This document shows positions 9,231 through 20,111 of a stretch of 36,521 bases of DNA, piece after piece; the first letter of the stretch is position 1; the number at the start of each line of letters is the position of its first letter. The notes beneath the pieces were generated by a model. The model was not told the DNA's origin. It ran no database searches and saw nothing but the letters and a program-made list of their open reading frames with translations. The DNA comes from Klebsiella pneumoniae. GTDB taxonomy: Bacteria; Pseudomonadota; Gammaproteobacteria; Eutrophobiales; Eutrophobiaceae. Position numbers and translations under genes: made by a program. The stretch lies in assembly GCA_945870865.1 (NCBI GenBank), contig CAMBTO010000015.1, positions 1 through 36,521 on the forward strand, in the 5' to 3' direction.

Positions 9231-10469
9231 TTATTTTCCCAACAGGTGTGCAATCCTCACCGGAGCGGGTGGATGGGAGTCATGAAATGCTGAGTACAGC
9301 GGGTCCGGTGTCAGTGTGTTCGCATTTTCCTTGTACAACTTCACCAGTGCCTGGATCAGATCCGCAGTGCGACCCTGGGCGGCGGCGAAGTTATCGGCCT
9401 CGAACTCATGTCGACGTGAATAATACGAAAACAGCGGTTGCGTGAAAAAGGTAAAGACCGGGATGACCATCATGAACAGCGTCAGTGCCATCCAGGTGGA
9501 TGCGCTGCTGACGCCAAGTCCAGTATAGAACCAGGGCTGGTCGATTAACCAGCCGAGCAGGGCGAAACCGGCGAGGAACATCACACCAAGTATGGTAATG
9601 CGCTTCTTGATGTGATTGCATTTGAAATGTCCGAGCTCATGTGCGAGCACGGCCTCGATCTCTTCGTTTGTCAGTTCATTCATCAGCGTATCGAAGAACA
9701 CAATGCGTTTGTTGCCGCCCATACCGGTGAAGTAGGCATTGCCATGGGTCGAGCGTGTAGAGCCGTCCATCACATAGATACCCTGACTGGCGAAGCCGTT
9801 CCGCGTTAACAAGGCCTCGATACGAGTGCGTAACTCCACATTGTCGAGCGGGCGGAACTTGTTGAACAATGGCGCGATGAACGCCGGATAGAACCACATC
9901 ATGAACAGGCTGAAACCGAACCAGGTCATCCACACATATAGCCACCACATCTCACCTGCGTTATCCATCAGCCAGAGGATCAGGGCGAGCATGGGAAAAC
10001 CGATCAGCAGGCTCAGCACGGTGTTCTTCAGCATGTCAGTCATAAACACGCGCACGGTGGTTTTGTTGAAACCGAATTTTTCTTCCAGAACAAAGGTACG
10101 ATACAGTGACAAGGGCAGATCCAGTATTGAGGAGATCAGCATGATTGAGAGCATGACACCGGTGCCGGTCCAGATGACGGACAGGTCGAGGCCGCGCCAG
10201 AAACGGTCAACCAGTTCCAGACCACCCGCCAGTGTCCATAACAACAGCAGCACAACGCTGATCACCAGATCGATCCTCGCCAGTGAGGATTTGGCGACGG
10301 TATAGTCAGCAGCCTTCTGATGCGCCTCCAGTGGGACCTTGTCGCGAAACTGTGCAGGGACAGCTTCCCTGTGTCGGCTGACATGGGACCGGTGCCGGTA
10401 CAAAAGCAGCCATTGCACGGCAAAACTGCCGAACAGTGCGGCGAGGAAAAGGTAACTGAACAGATTCAT
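9231..10469 (-). CDS. M48 family metallopeptidase, Ste24/CAAX prenyl protease 1-type
   Basis: 412 aa; zinc motif HELGHFKCNH, downstream EFEADNFAA, Ste24-like N-terminal transmembrane segments (LDLPLSLYRTFVLEEKFGFNKTTVRVFMTDMLK). Confidence 0.93.
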   Translation of the reverse strand: MNLFSYLFLAALFGSFAVQWLLLYRHRSHVSRHREAVPAQFRDKVPLEAHQKAADYTVAKSSLARIDLVISVVLLLLWTLAGGLELVDRFWRGLDLSVIWTGTGVMLSIMLISSILDLPLSLYRTFVLEEKFGFNKTTVRVFMTDMLKNTVLSLLIGFPMLALILWLMDNAGEMWWLYVWMTWFGFSLFMMWFYPAFIAPLFNKFRPLDNVELRTRIEALLTRNGFASQGIYVMDGSTRSTHGNAYFTGMGGNKRIVFFDTLMNELTNEEIEAVLAHELGHFKCNHIKKRITILGVMFLAGFALLGWLIDQPWFYTGLGVSSASTWMALTLFMMVIPVFTFFTQPLFSYYSRRHEFEADNFAAAQGRTADLIQALVKLYKENANTLTPDPLYSAFHDSHPPAPVRIAHLLGK

Positions 10470-10550
10470 AAGCGGATTCCTACTGATTTCAGGTATCGAA
10501 TTTCAATTGATTAGGGTTAGAATGACTGGAAATTCCACTGGAAAAAACTG

Positions 10551-11096
10551 ATGACACAGTCAACTGATCACCTTATCTGGATAGACCTTGAAATGACCGG
10601 TCTCGATCCTGATGCGGATTATATCATTGAAATTGCCACTGTCGTCACCGATTCCAGTCTGAAGACGATCGCCGAAGGTCCGGTGCTGGCGATACACCAT
10701 GAGGATGACATCCTCAACCGGATGGATGAATGGAACACGAAACAGCATGGCCGCTCCGGTTTGCTGGATCGGGTCAGGAAAAGTATGGTGACGACACAGC
10801 AGGCGGAGCAGTTGACACTGGAATTTTTGAAGCTACATGTGCCGGCAAATTGCTCACCAATTTGTGGCAACAGTATTTGCCAGGACCGCCGCTTCCTGTA
10901 CCGGCACATGCGCGAACTCGAAAAATACTTCCATTACCGTAACCTTGATGTGAGTACGGTGAAGGAACTGATCAAACGCTGGACCAACGGCAAGGACCAG
11001 TTTGTGAAGAACTCCAGCCATCTTGCACTCAACGATATCAAGGACTCGATTGAAGAATTGCAACACTACCGCGCCAAATATTTTAACCTGCCGTGA
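10551..11096 (+). CDS. orn: Oligoribonuclease
   Basis: [66 protein letters not shown]. Confidence 0.98.
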   Translation: MTQSTDHLIWIDLEMTGLDPDADYIIEIATVVTDSSLKTIAEGPVLAIHHEDDILNRMDEWNTKQHGRSGLLDRVRKSMVTTQQAEQLTLEFLKLHVPANCSPICGNSICQDRRFLYRHMRELEKYFHYRNLDVSTVKELIKRWTNGKDQFVKNSSHLALNDIKDSIEELQHYRAKYFNLP

Positions 11097-12586
11097 CTGA
11101 CATACTGCCAGCGCCGGATTGTCGATTGTTCCGGGCGGAGCAGGTGCGGCAACTGGACCAGATTGCTATTGCCGAGCAGACCATAACTGGCATTGATCTG
11201 ATGCAGCGTGCCGGTCAGGCTGTGTGGGACTTGCTGGTGGAAAACTGGCAGGAGGCCAGGTGCATTGTTATCGTATGTGGTGCTGGTAATAATGCAGGTG
11301 ACGGTTATATCGTTGCTACACTTGCCGCAGCGCAGGGCAGGCAAGTCATAGTACTCGCATTGCAATTACCCGATTTATTAAAAGGCGATGCCTTTATCGC
11401 TGCACGCCGTTATCTGGATGCCGGTGGTATGGTGCAAACATTCAGTACAGACGCGCTGGATAGCGCCGAAGTAATCGTCGATGCGATCTTTGGTATCGGG
11501 CTGGATCGCGAAGTTAGCGGTGTTTATCTGGAGGCCATTCGTGCTATCAACCGTGGGTCAAAGCCGGTCCTCGCGATCGATTTACCTTCCGGACTGAACG
11601 CGGACACGGGCAAGGCGATGGGCGCTGTGGTTTGCGCCGATGTTACCATTACATTTATTGGCCGCAAGCAAGGGCTGTATACCGGTGATTCGGCGGTATG
11701 TCGTGGTCTGATCCGGTTTAATGACCTCGGTGTGCCACAACGAATACTGGAAAGGGTTACAGCGTCGGCGGATTTACTGGACACGGCCGCCACCGTCGGT
11801 CTGCTGAGCAAACGCTCGCGGGTTGCCCACAAGGGCCATTATGGTCATTTGCTGGTTGTAGGTGGCGATTATGGGTATGCCGGTGCGGTGCGTATGTGTG
11901 GTGAGATGGCCGCACGTAGCGGGGCCGGGCTGGTCAGTATCGCGACCCGTCCGGAACATGCGTATGTGATACCGAACAGCCGACCGGAGTTAATGGCGAC
12001 GGGTGTCGAGTCGGCTGCCGACCTGTCGGGCTTGCTTGAGCGGGCGAGTGTAGTGGCCATCGGTCCTGGTCTGGGGCAGTCGAACTGGTCCGGCGCCTTG
12101 CTGACACGGGTGCTTGATACCGCATTGCCGCTGGTGCTTGATGCGGATGCGTTGAACCTGCTGGCCGAGGACCCTGTACGCCGTGAAAACTGGATCCTGA
12201 CGCCTCACCCCGGCGAGGCTGCACGTCTGCTTGGTATGACCGTGGCCGAGGTAGAGGCTAACCGGTTTGCCGCAGCCTGCGCGCTCCAGGCCAGTTTTGG
12301 TGGGGTGATCGTATTGAAAGGCAGCGGCACGATTATAGTAGACGCGGCCGGTCGTATCTCTATTTGCACGGCAGGTAATCCAGGTATGGCCTCCGGCGGG
12401 ATGGGTGATGTGTTGACCGGGCTGATAGCCGGGCTGCTGTGTCAGCGGCTGCAGGCGGCTGATGCAGCGAGGATAGCAGTATTTGTCCATGCCACTGCCG
12501 CGGACCTGCTGGCTACCAGCGAAGGGGAACGCGGCCTGCTCGCCACCGATCTGATTCCTGTCATTCGTAAACTGCTGAATCCCTGA
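11093..12586 (+). CDS. nnr: Bifunctional NAD(P)H-hydrate repair enzyme (epimerase + dehydratase)
   Basis: GTG start overlapping orn. YjeF N-domain ([35 protein letters not shown]) and carbohydrate-kinase-like C-domain ([40 protein letters not shown]). Confidence 0.96.
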   Translation: MTDILPAPDCRLFRAEQVRQLDQIAIAEQTITGIDLMQRAGQAVWDLLVENWQEARCIVIVCGAGNNAGDGYIVATLAAAQGRQVIVLALQLPDLLKGDAFIAARRYLDAGGMVQTFSTDALDSAEVIVDAIFGIGLDREVSGVYLEAIRAINRGSKPVLAIDLPSGLNADTGKAMGAVVCADVTITFIGRKQGLYTGDSAVCRGLIRFNDLGVPQRILERVTASADLLDTAATVGLLSKRSRVAHKGHYGHLLVVGGDYGYAGAVRMCGEMAARSGAGLVSIATRPEHAYVIPNSRPELMATGVESAADLSGLLERASVVAIGPGLGQSNWSGALLTRVLDTALPLVLDADALNLLAEDPVRRENWILTPHPGEAARLLGMTVAEVEANRFAAACALQASFGGVIVLKGSGTIIVDAAGRISICTAGNPGMASGGMGDVLTGLIAGLLCQRLQAADAARIAVFVHATAADLLATSEGERGLLATDLIPVIRKLLNP

Positions 12587-12589
12587 GTC

Positions 12590-13048
12590 ATGCATCTGTT
12601 TGCAGATACTCCCGAGGCGATGGAGCAACTAGGCAGGCAACTTGCCCTACTGGTGTTTCAGGGAATGCAGGTTCACCTCAGCGGCGATCTCGGGGCGGGC
12701 AAGACGACATTTGTCCGGGGCTTTTTGCGTGGGCTCGGATATGACGGTACGGTCAAAAGCCCGACCTATACGCTGGTCGAGTCGTACCCACTGGATGACT
12801 TTACGATTTATCATTTTGACTTTTACCGGGTCAAACATCCGGATGAGGTAGAGGCAATTGGCTTTCGGGATTACCAGGCGGATGGGGCGGTTTGTATGAT
12901 TGAGTGGCCAGAGATGGCGGGACAAACAATCGGGTCACCCGACCTGCTGATACGATTTAAGATAAATAATGACGGTCGGCAGCTTGAACTGGTTTCCTCC
13001 ACGATACAGGGTAAGTTATTGATATTAAATAAAAAATTCGCCATATGA
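12590..13048 (+). CDS. tsaE: tRNA threonylcarbamoyladenosine biosynthesis ATPase TsaE
   Basis: Walker A GDLGAGKTTFVRGFLRGLG, SPTYTLVESYPL, HFDFYRVKHPDEVEAIGF, IEWPE. Confidence 0.96.
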   Translation: MHLFADTPEAMEQLGRQLALLVFQGMQVHLSGDLGAGKTTFVRGFLRGLGYDGTVKSPTYTLVESYPLDDFTIYHFDFYRVKHPDEVEAIGFRDYQADGAVCMIEWPEMAGQTIGSPDLLIRFKINNDGRQLELVSSTIQGKLLILNKKFAI

Positions 13049-13052
13049 CAAT

Positions 13053-13081
13053 TTGACCGTTTGATTTTATTCCATTAAAAC
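13053..13081 (+). promoter_or_regulatory. Candidate sigma70-type promoter for the amiB-mutL-miaA-hfq segment
   Basis: TTGACC, 17 bp, TAAAAC, in an AT-rich 105-bp gap between tsaE and amiB. The -10 is only a 4/6 match. Confidence 0.35.
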
Positions 13082-13153
13082 AGTAAGATAGCTTGATTTT
13101 CTCATAAAAAATTGAAACTATTGCTGTAATAAACAGGAATTGAACAAAGTATT

Positions 13154-14512
13154 GTGATCATTCAACTAATTTCGAGCTTTATCCTGATCGGGTTTTCCGT
13201 GATGCTCGCGGCTGCGCCTGTGACGATAAAAAGCGTGCGGATCTGGGCCGCACCTGAGAATACGCGAGTGGTCTTTGATCTGGACGGACCGGTTGATCAC
13301 AAGGTGACCACGCTGGATGAACCGGCTCGTATGGTCATCGACTTTGAAGAAGCGGCCCTGCTTAACAAGCTGCCAGGTCCGGTAACAGCAGACCGATTTA
13401 TCTCCAGTTTGAGAAACTCCACTCAGGGTCAGGGTTTGCGTATCGTGCTCGACCTGAAGAAATCTTCAAAAGTCCGCAGCTTCCAGTTACCACAAAATGA
13501 AAAGTACAGCCACCGTCTGGTGGTTGATATCTATGATGAAACCAGCGAACAGGTGGCCAGCGAGACCGAGCAGGTGGCCGTGCTCCAGCCTGCGGTTTCC
13601 TCAAGTCCACAGCCCAGCAACACCCCGACGCCTCCTGACAGTTCAACGCGTGAAGTGGTCATCGCGATTGATGCCGGTCACGGTGGAGATGATCCCGGTT
13701 CAATCGGCCCGTCAGGTACGCATGAAAAGGTGATTTCGTTAAAGATTGCCAAGAAGCTTGCCGAGAAGATTAACCGGGTCAATGGCATGCGTGCAGTGCT
13801 GATCCGCGATGGTGATTATTTCATCAGTCTGCGCGACCGTATTCGCAAGGCACGTAAGCACAAGGCCGACTTGTTTGTGTCAGTCCATGCAGATGCTTTC
13901 AAGGATCCCCGGGTCTCCGGTTCGTCCGTCTATGTGTTATCTCAACGTGGTAGCAGTAGTGAACACGCCAAATGGCTGGCTGCCCGCGAAAACGCGGCCG
14001 ATTTGATCGGCGGTGTAAAGCTGGAGGACAAGGACAATGTGCTTGCCTCTGTGTTGCTGGATTTGTCGCAGACGGCCAGTCTGGAGGCCAGCATTGATGT
14101 GGCCGAGCGTGTGCTGGGTGGTCTGAAAAAGGTGGGAAATATACACAAGAATCATGTTGAATCTGCGGCGTTTGTGGTATTGAAGTCACCTGATATACCG
14201 TCACTGCTGATTGAAACGGCCTATATCTCCAATCCGAAAGAAGAAAAGAAACTGCGCAGTGCCGCATTTCAGGATACATTAACAAACGCCATACTGGATG
14301 GCCTGGTTGGCTATTTCCGGCTGCGACCACCGGAAAATTCGATCATCGCGCTGAACCGTGAGCAGGAACATATGATTACACGGGGTGACACCTTGTCAGG
14401 CATCGCCGAACGTTACCGTGTCAGCCTGAACACCCTGCGTCAGGCGAATGGCCTGCGCAATGATCGAATCCGCATCGGCCAGAAACTGATGATACCGACC
14501 TCGGGTAGCTAG
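13154..14512 (+). CDS. amiB: N-acetylmuramoyl-L-alanine amidase (AMIN domain + Amidase_3 + LysM), AmiB/AmiC type
   Basis: Signal-like N-terminus, AMIN region (IKSVRIWAAPENTRVVFDLDGPVDHKV), amidase motifs (IAIDAGHGGDDPGSIG, VSVHADAF, IETAYISNPKEE), C-terminal LysM (ITRGDTLSGIAERYRVSLNTLRQANGL). Confidence 0.95.
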   Translation: MIIQLISSFILIGFSVMLAAAPVTIKSVRIWAAPENTRVVFDLDGPVDHKVTTLDEPARMVIDFEEAALLNKLPGPVTADRFISSLRNSTQGQGLRIVLDLKKSSKVRSFQLPQNEKYSHRLVVDIYDETSEQVASETEQVAVLQPAVSSSPQPSNTPTPPDSSTREVVIAIDAGHGGDDPGSIGPSGTHEKVISLKIAKKLAEKINRVNGMRAVLIRDGDYFISLRDRIRKARKHKADLFVSVHADAFKDPRVSGSSVYVLSQRGSSSEHAKWLAARENAADLIGGVKLEDKDNVLASVLLDLSQTASLEASIDVAERVLGGLKKVGNIHKNHVESAAFVVLKSPDIPSLLIETAYISNPKEEKKLRSAAFQDTLTNAILDGLVGYFRLRPPENSIIALNREQEHMITRGDTLSGIAERYRVSLNTLRQANGLRNDRIRIGQKLMIPTSGS

Positions 14513-14561
14513 AGTAAATTAAATACTTCACCCGCCCGCCTGTGTCGGCTAATCTGACGAC

Positions 14562-16271
14562 ATGTCAGCGCCGGGACTTCCAAATCGAATTGCACTGCTG
14601 CCGGGTACACTGGTCAACCAGATTGCCGCCGGTGAGGTCATTGAGCGCCCGGCGTCCGTGGTCAAGGAGTTGATCGAGAACAGTATTGATGCGGGTGCAA
14701 CACGTATTGATATCGACATAGAGGCCGGGGGCACCCGCTCGATTATCATCCGTGACAATGGATCAGGCATCCATCCCGACGATATGGAGATTGCGGTCCT
14801 GCGCCATGCGACCAGCAAGTTACGTACACCAGAGGACTTGGAAACGATCGCTACGCTCGGGTTTCGTGGTGAGGCCTTGTCTAGTATCGCATCCGTGTCC
14901 GGATTTACACTCACCTCACGTATAGCGGGGGAGCCGTATGCACGCCGTCTGCGTATGGATCCTGCGCTGGGAGTGACGGAGCTGGCGCCCGCCGCCCATC
15001 CGCCCGGTACGTCCATCGAGGTGATGAACCTGTTTTACAATGTGCCGGCGCGTCGCAAGTTCCTGCGTTCCGAGCGGACTGAGTTCCTGCATATACTGGA
15101 GATGGTCAAAAACTTGGTGATGAGCCGTCTGGATATCCAGGTCAACCTGCGTCACAACGGACGTGCCGTGTTGAGTTGCCCGGCGGTCGAGTCGGATTTT
15201 AAGGCACGTTTATCGACAATAATGGGGGCGGGGTTTTACAACAACTCGCGACCGATTGATGTGCGTGCGGAACAGATGCATATCCATGGATGGATCGGCA
15301 TGTCGGTGACGGCGCGCAGTCAGTCAGACCAGCAGTATCTGTATTTGAACAACCGGGTGATTCGTGATCGCCAGATCACCCATGCGATACGTATGGCCGT
15401 TGAAGAGGAGATCCCGGCGGCACGTTATCCGGCCTATATCCTGAATCTGCAAATCGAGCCAACGCTGGTTGATGTAAATGTGCATCCCACCAAACAGGAG
15501 GTGCGCTTCAGATATGCCCGTAATGTGCATGATTTTGTGTTTGCTGCGCTGCGTGTATCCGGGGAACGTGTCGCGGCAGGTGATCTTGCCGGCAGCCAGG
15601 GTCCCATGCATAGGTCTGCATCGAAGGCGGGTGCAAGCCGGTTACGTGAGCTGGCATCAGCCTATCAGGCCGAACCGCTGGCTGACCGGCAAAGCAACCC
15701 TCTTGGTGTGCCACTGGCCGTGCTCGAAGGCGATCTCGTCGTGATCTTGCATAATGATTGGCTGTGTGTGCTAGATTTCCACCGTACCCGGCAGCACTAT
15801 TTGCATCATCGGTTGCAACAGGAGCTCGCGACAAATGGCATCCGAGTACGTCCTCTGCTGGTCCCGCTGTTATACACCGCCACTGAGCGGGATATCACCT
15901 TGTTGACTGCGTATCTGGATGTACTCGCAAGATACGGTTTGCAGATAGATCTTTCCGGACCACAATCACTGGTGGTACGTACTTTACCGACGCTGTTACC
16001 GGATCTGGAAATCCAGCCCTTGCTGAGCGACATGTTTGCCGGTTTGAAAAATGCAGAGATGGGCAGTGTTGCCTCGGGGCAAACACTGCTAGAACTGCTG
16101 GCCCTGCACGGTACCCGTCCGTCATCCGGCCAATATACGCTGGCACAGATGGCAGAGCAGTTACAGCAAATGGCACAGTCGGGTCTGGTGATAGCGGGGC
16201 CTCAATGTGCAGGTCTGTGGCGGAGCTGGTCACCTGATCAATTGCGGTTGCTCTTAAATGAGCACAACTAA
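14562..16271 (+). CDS. mutL: DNA mismatch repair endonuclease MutL
   Basis: IALLPGTLVNQIAAGEVIERPASVVKELIENSIDAGAT, GFRGEALSSIASVS, LFYNVPARRKFLRS, VDVNVHPTKQEVRF. Confidence 0.98.
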   Translation: MSAPGLPNRIALLPGTLVNQIAAGEVIERPASVVKELIENSIDAGATRIDIDIEAGGTRSIIIRDNGSGIHPDDMEIAVLRHATSKLRTPEDLETIATLGFRGEALSSIASVSGFTLTSRIAGEPYARRLRMDPALGVTELAPAAHPPGTSIEVMNLFYNVPARRKFLRSERTEFLHILEMVKNLVMSRLDIQVNLRHNGRAVLSCPAVESDFKARLSTIMGAGFYNNSRPIDVRAEQMHIHGWIGMSVTARSQSDQQYLYLNNRVIRDRQITHAIRMAVEEEIPAARYPAYILNLQIEPTLVDVNVHPTKQEVRFRYARNVHDFVFAALRVSGERVAAGDLAGSQGPMHRSASKAGASRLRELASAYQAEPLADRQSNPLGVPLAVLEGDLVVILHNDWLCVLDFHRTRQHYLHHRLQQELATNGIRVRPLLVPLLYTATERDITLLTAYLDVLARYGLQIDLSGPQSLVVRTLPTLLPDLEIQPLLSDMFAGLKNAEMGSVASGQTLLELLALHGTRPSSGQYTLAQMAEQLQQMAQSGLVIAGPQCAGLWRSWSPDQLRLLLNEHN

Positions 16272-17223
16272 TCCGTCTGCGTCGTTGCCGGTTATTTTCC
16301 TGATGGGACCCACCGCCAGTGGCAAGACCGCGCTCGCGGTTGAACTGGTGCGCTCTATGCCGGTCGATATTATCAGTGTGGATTCGGCGATGGTGTATCG
16401 GGGTATGGATATCGGTACAGCCAAGCCTGGAGCGGACATACTCGCAGTCGCACCACATCGTCTGATTGATGTCTGTGAGCCGGAGCAGGTCTATTCTGCC
16501 GGTCAGTTTTGTGTGGATGCACGGCACGAGATTGCTGCAGTCCATGCTCAGGGCAGGATACCGTTGCTGGTCGGTGGAACAGGTCTATATTTTCGCAGTC
16601 TACAATATGGGTTTTCGGAAATGCCTGCTGCGGATCCGGAGGTCAGGGCCCGGATCGAGGCGCAGGCGCAAGCCGTTGGCTGGGGTGTATTGCATGAACG
16701 ATTGGCAACGGTTGACCCGGTTGCTGCATCGCGGATACATCAGAATGACCCGCAGCGCATCCAGCGTGCGCTGGAGATATATGAGCTGACCGGTAAACCG
16801 ATCTCCACTCTGCATGAACAGGGCCGGACCCAGGCGCTGGTCAATCCGGTGATCAAGCTGATCGTGGCTCCGGCACAACGCTCGGATTTGAGCGAGCATA
16901 TCCGCCTCCGGTTCGTGAACATGCTGGAGCAAGGACTGGTAGTCGAGGTCGAACGCTTGCGCGCCAGGCAAGGTCTGACCGCCAGCAGTACGGCGATGCG
17001 TCTGGTTGGATATCGGCAAGTGTGGTCGTATCTCGACGGTGATTATGACTATAACACCATGATAGAAAAGGGAATATACGCTACAAACCAGCTGGCCAAG
17101 CGCCAATTGACCTGGCTTAGGAGCGAGCAGAATGCGCACTGGATTGATGCGAATCGCCCCAAAGTATCACATGATTTACTTAATTTTTTGGGTCAAAATC
17201 CGGTCTATTCGTATAGACTGTAG
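16258..17223 (+). CDS. miaA: tRNA dimethylallyltransferase
   Basis: FLMGPTASGKTALAVELV, ISVDSAMVYRGMDIGTAKP, LVGGTGLYFRSL, GYRQVW. Overlaps the 3' end of mutL. Confidence 0.98.
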   Translation: MSTTNPSASLPVIFLMGPTASGKTALAVELVRSMPVDIISVDSAMVYRGMDIGTAKPGADILAVAPHRLIDVCEPEQVYSAGQFCVDARHEIAAVHAQGRIPLLVGGTGLYFRSLQYGFSEMPAADPEVRARIEAQAQAVGWGVLHERLATVDPVAASRIHQNDPQRIQRALEIYELTGKPISTLHEQGRTQALVNPVIKLIVAPAQRSDLSEHIRLRFVNMLEQGLVVEVERLRARQGLTASSTAMRLVGYRQVWSYLDGDYDYNTMIEKGIYATNQLAKRQLTWLRSEQNAHWIDANRPKVSHDLLNFLGQNPVYSYRL

Positions 17224-17323
17224 CCTATAGGCTGCAGGTGAGTGACTGTAATGGATAAACAATCACGGAAGATTACACCGTTAAAACAAAGCGTTAAATA
17301 ATAACTATAAAAGGAGAACCATT

Positions 17324-17566
17324 ATGAGCAAGGGACATACTTTGCAGGATCCCTTTCTGAATACACTCAGAAAAGACAGGGTCCCGGTGGCAATCTATCT
17401 TGTTAATGGGATTAAACTGCAGGGGCAGGTAGAATCTTTTGACCAGTTTGTAATCCTGTTAAAGAACTCGGTGAACCAGTTGGTTTATAAACATGCCATC
17501 TCGACCATCGTTCCGGCGCGCAGTGTGAAGTTGCCACGGTCTGATGAGGAAGAACAGAGCGATTGA
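17324..17566 (+). CDS. hfq: RNA chaperone Hfq
   Basis: [72 protein letters not shown] ribosome-binding site upstream. Confidence 0.99.
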   Translation: MSKGHTLQDPFLNTLRKDRVPVAIYLVNGIKLQGQVESFDQFVILLKNSVNQLVYKHAISTIVPARSVKLPRSDEEEQSD

Positions 17567-17587
17567 TATTAGTGAGTGTAATCCGGT

Positions 17588-18868
17588 TTGAATGAACCCG
17601 TAAGCAGTAAAGGCCCACGGGTCGTACTTGTACACATCAATTTTCATAACACCCGTTTTGATGAGGAGCTGGATGAATTTATTCATCTGGTTACCTCGGC
17701 GGGTTCAGAACCCGCCACTGTTATTACCGGCACGCGCGATCGGCCCGATGCCCGCTTCTTTATTGGTACCGGTAAGGTCGCGGAGATCGGTGCCTGGATA
17801 GCCGAACACGGTGCCGAGGTTGTCATCTTCAATCACGAACTCAGTCCTGCCCAGGAACGTAATCTGGAGAAGGAGTTGAAGTGTCGTGTACTGGATCGTG
17901 TCGGTTTGATCCTCGATATCTTTGCCCAACGTGCACGCAGTTACGAAGGCAAGCTGCAGGTGGAGCTTGCCCAGTTACAACATTTGTCTACGCGACTGGT
18001 CAGGGGCTGGACCCATCTTGAACGTCAGAAGGGTGGTATTGGTCTGCGCGGGCCGGGTGAAACCCAGCTTGAAACCGACAGGCGACTGGTGGGTATACGG
18101 ATCAAGACCATCAATAGTCGTCTGGATAAGGTACGTAGCCAGAGAAACCAGGGGCGCCGCTGGCGGCAACGGTCCGGTGTACCGGTGGTCTCTTTGGTAG
18201 GATATACCAATGCGGGGAAGTCGACACTGTTCAATCGACTGACCGGCGCCGAGGCGTATACAGCAGACAAGTTGTTCGCCACACTCGATCCCATGTTGCG
18301 TAAGGTTGAGATGTTGCCGGGAACATCCGTTATTCTGGGTGACACAGTCGGATTTATCCGTCACATTCCCCATGACCTGATCCAGTCATTTCACGCCACA
18401 CTGGAAGAGGTCAAGTCGGCTGACCTGCTGCTACATGTGGTTGATGTGAATGACGATCAGCGGCTTGATCATATTGAACAGGTCAACAAGGTTATTGATG
18501 AGATTGGAGCCGGGTCTGTTCCGCAGATCATGGTATTTAACAAGATAGACATCTCCGGCAATATTGCCGTTATGGTGGAAAACCATGAAGGCGAAACATC
18601 CAAAATATGGTTGTCTGCCCGGTCAGGCGCTGGTATTCCCGAATTAAAGCAGTTGATCGGCACTTATTTCCGTCCCGGCCATCAAACCTACCGGTTACAC
18701 CTGCCTGCGGAAGCGGGCAAGTTGAGGGCCAGATTGTTTGAGCAGGGCGCGGTAGAGGACGAGATTGTCGATGAGTCCGGAGGCTGGATTTTACAAGTAA
18801 ATATTGATATCCCGTTACTTGAACGCCTGTGCCGTGACCATGGCAAAGACCTGTCTATGTTACAATAA
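17588..18868 (+). CDS. hflX: GTPase HflX
   Basis: HflX domain (FIGTGKVAEI, VIFNHELSPAQERNLE, RVLDRVGLILDIFAQRARSYEGKLQVELAQL) and G-domain (LVGYTNAGKSTLFNRLT, DTVGFI, NKID). Start codon (TTG) is uncertain. Confidence 0.97.
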   Translation: MNEPVSSKGPRVVLVHINFHNTRFDEELDEFIHLVTSAGSEPATVITGTRDRPDARFFIGTGKVAEIGAWIAEHGAEVVIFNHELSPAQERNLEKELKCRVLDRVGLILDIFAQRARSYEGKLQVELAQLQHLSTRLVRGWTHLERQKGGIGLRGPGETQLETDRRLVGIRIKTINSRLDKVRSQRNQGRRWRQRSGVPVVSLVGYTNAGKSTLFNRLTGAEAYTADKLFATLDPMLRKVEMLPGTSVILGDTVGFIRHIPHDLIQSFHATLEEVKSADLLLHVVDVNDDQRLDHIEQVNKVIDEIGAGSVPQIMVFNKIDISGNIAVMVENHEGETSKIWLSARSGAGIPELKQLIGTYFRPGHQTYRLHLPAEAGKLRARLFEQGAVEDEIVDESGGWILQVNIDIPLLERLCRDHGKDLSMLQ

Positions 18869-18947
18869 AAATCTGGCTGGAATATGGTACTATCATCGCG
18901 ATAGTTAACAGACTTTTTTCAAGAAATGACTAATCTGGAGTTATGCA

Positions 18948-20111
18948 ATGGGCTGGAATGAACCTTCCGGAGGTAATAATGACAAGGATCCCTGGGGAAA
19001 GGGCAGCAAGGGTAATGGCGATCGGCCACCGGATCTGGATGAAATAATCCGGAAAATACAGGACGGTCTGGGTGGTATTTTCGGCAGAAAGTCTACCGGT
19101 TCCGGGTCCGGGCGTAGCAATAATGAAAACATGTCATTTGCGCTGGTGGGTGTACTCATCATTGTGGTCGCATGGTTCCTCTACAGCATCACCTACACAA
19201 TAGATCAGCAGGAGCGCGGCGTCGTGCTGCGGTTTGGTAAATATCAGAAGACTATGCAACCGGGTCTGAACTTCGCGTTGCCCCGCTTTATCGACAAGGT
19301 AGAACGGATCAACGTCGGTCAGGTGCGATCGTTCCAGAATAATGCATCGATGTTGACCCAGGATGAAAACATCGTTGATGTCGAGGTCGCCGTGCAGTGG
19401 CGTATCAACGAACCGACCGACTTTCTGTTCAATGTTGCCAGTTCTGACCTGACCATGCTTCAGGTTGCCGAGAGTGCTGTGCGCGCTGTGATAGGCAAGG
19501 GTACGCTCGACTTCGTCCTGACTGAAGGCCGTAGCGATGTGGCCCAGGACCAGGAGGCCCTGTTGCAGGAGATTCTGACCGAGTACAAGGCCGGTATTTT
19601 GATCGTGAAGGTGGACATGCAGATCGCCAAGCCACCAGAGGCGGTAAAGGATGCGTTTGATGATGCTATCAAGGCACGCGAAGATGAACAAAGACTGGTA
19701 AACGAGGCCGAGGCCTACCGTAACGAGATCCTGCCACAGGCACGTGGTCAGGCGGCCCGTATTCGTGAGCAGTCGAATGGCTACAAGGCCAGGGTGATAG
19801 CAGAGGCCGAAGGTAATGCCTCGCGTTTCGAGCAGATGTTGACCGAATACGAACGTGCCCCGGCGGTAACACGCGAGCGCATGTATCTGGACACGATGGA
19901 ATCGGTATTTTCATCTACAAGCAAGATCCTTATAGATGCCGACGGCAGTAACAGCCTGATGTATCTGCCCATAGACAAGATACTGGAGAACAACCGGGTC
20001 AGGGATATGACTGGTACGACCAGCTCGGAAATCATTACCAGCCCGTCGAGCGGGCAGACCTCGCAGGGCCTGTACGATCGCGCTGACAGACGTGACAGGG
20101 GAGCAAGATAA
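18948..20111 (+). CDS. hflK: FtsH protease activity modulator HflK
   Basis: MGWNEPSGGNNDKDPWGKGSKGNGDRPPDLDEIIRKIQDGLGGIFG; SPFH/band-7 region QQERGVVLRFGKYQKTMQPGLNF. Confidence 0.98.
   Translation: MGWNEPSGGNNDKDPWGKGSKGNGDRPPDLDEIIRKIQDGLGGIFGRKSTGSGSGRSNNENMSFALVGVLIIVVAWFLYSITYTIDQQERGVVLRFGKYQKTMQPGLNFALPRFIDKVERINVGQVRSFQNNASMLTQDENIVDVEVAVQWRINEPTDFLFNVASSDLTMLQVAESAVRAVIGKGTLDFVLTEGRSDVAQDQEALLQEILTEYKAGILIVKVDMQIAKPPEAVKDAFDDAIKAREDEQRLVNEAEAYRNEILPQARGQAARIREQSNGYKARVIAEAEGNASRFEQMLTEYERAPAVTRERMYLDTMESVFSSTSKILIDADGSNSLMYLPIDKILENNRVRDMTGTTSSEIITSPSSGQTSQGLYDRADRRDRGAR

Noticed and set aside
11990-12628. 212-aa minus-strand ORF antisense to nnr
   Set aside because: Antisense shadow ORF, no family motifs.
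15895-16545. 216-aa minus-strand ORF antisense to mutL/miaA
   Set aside because: Antisense to two well-supported genes, no recognisable motifs.
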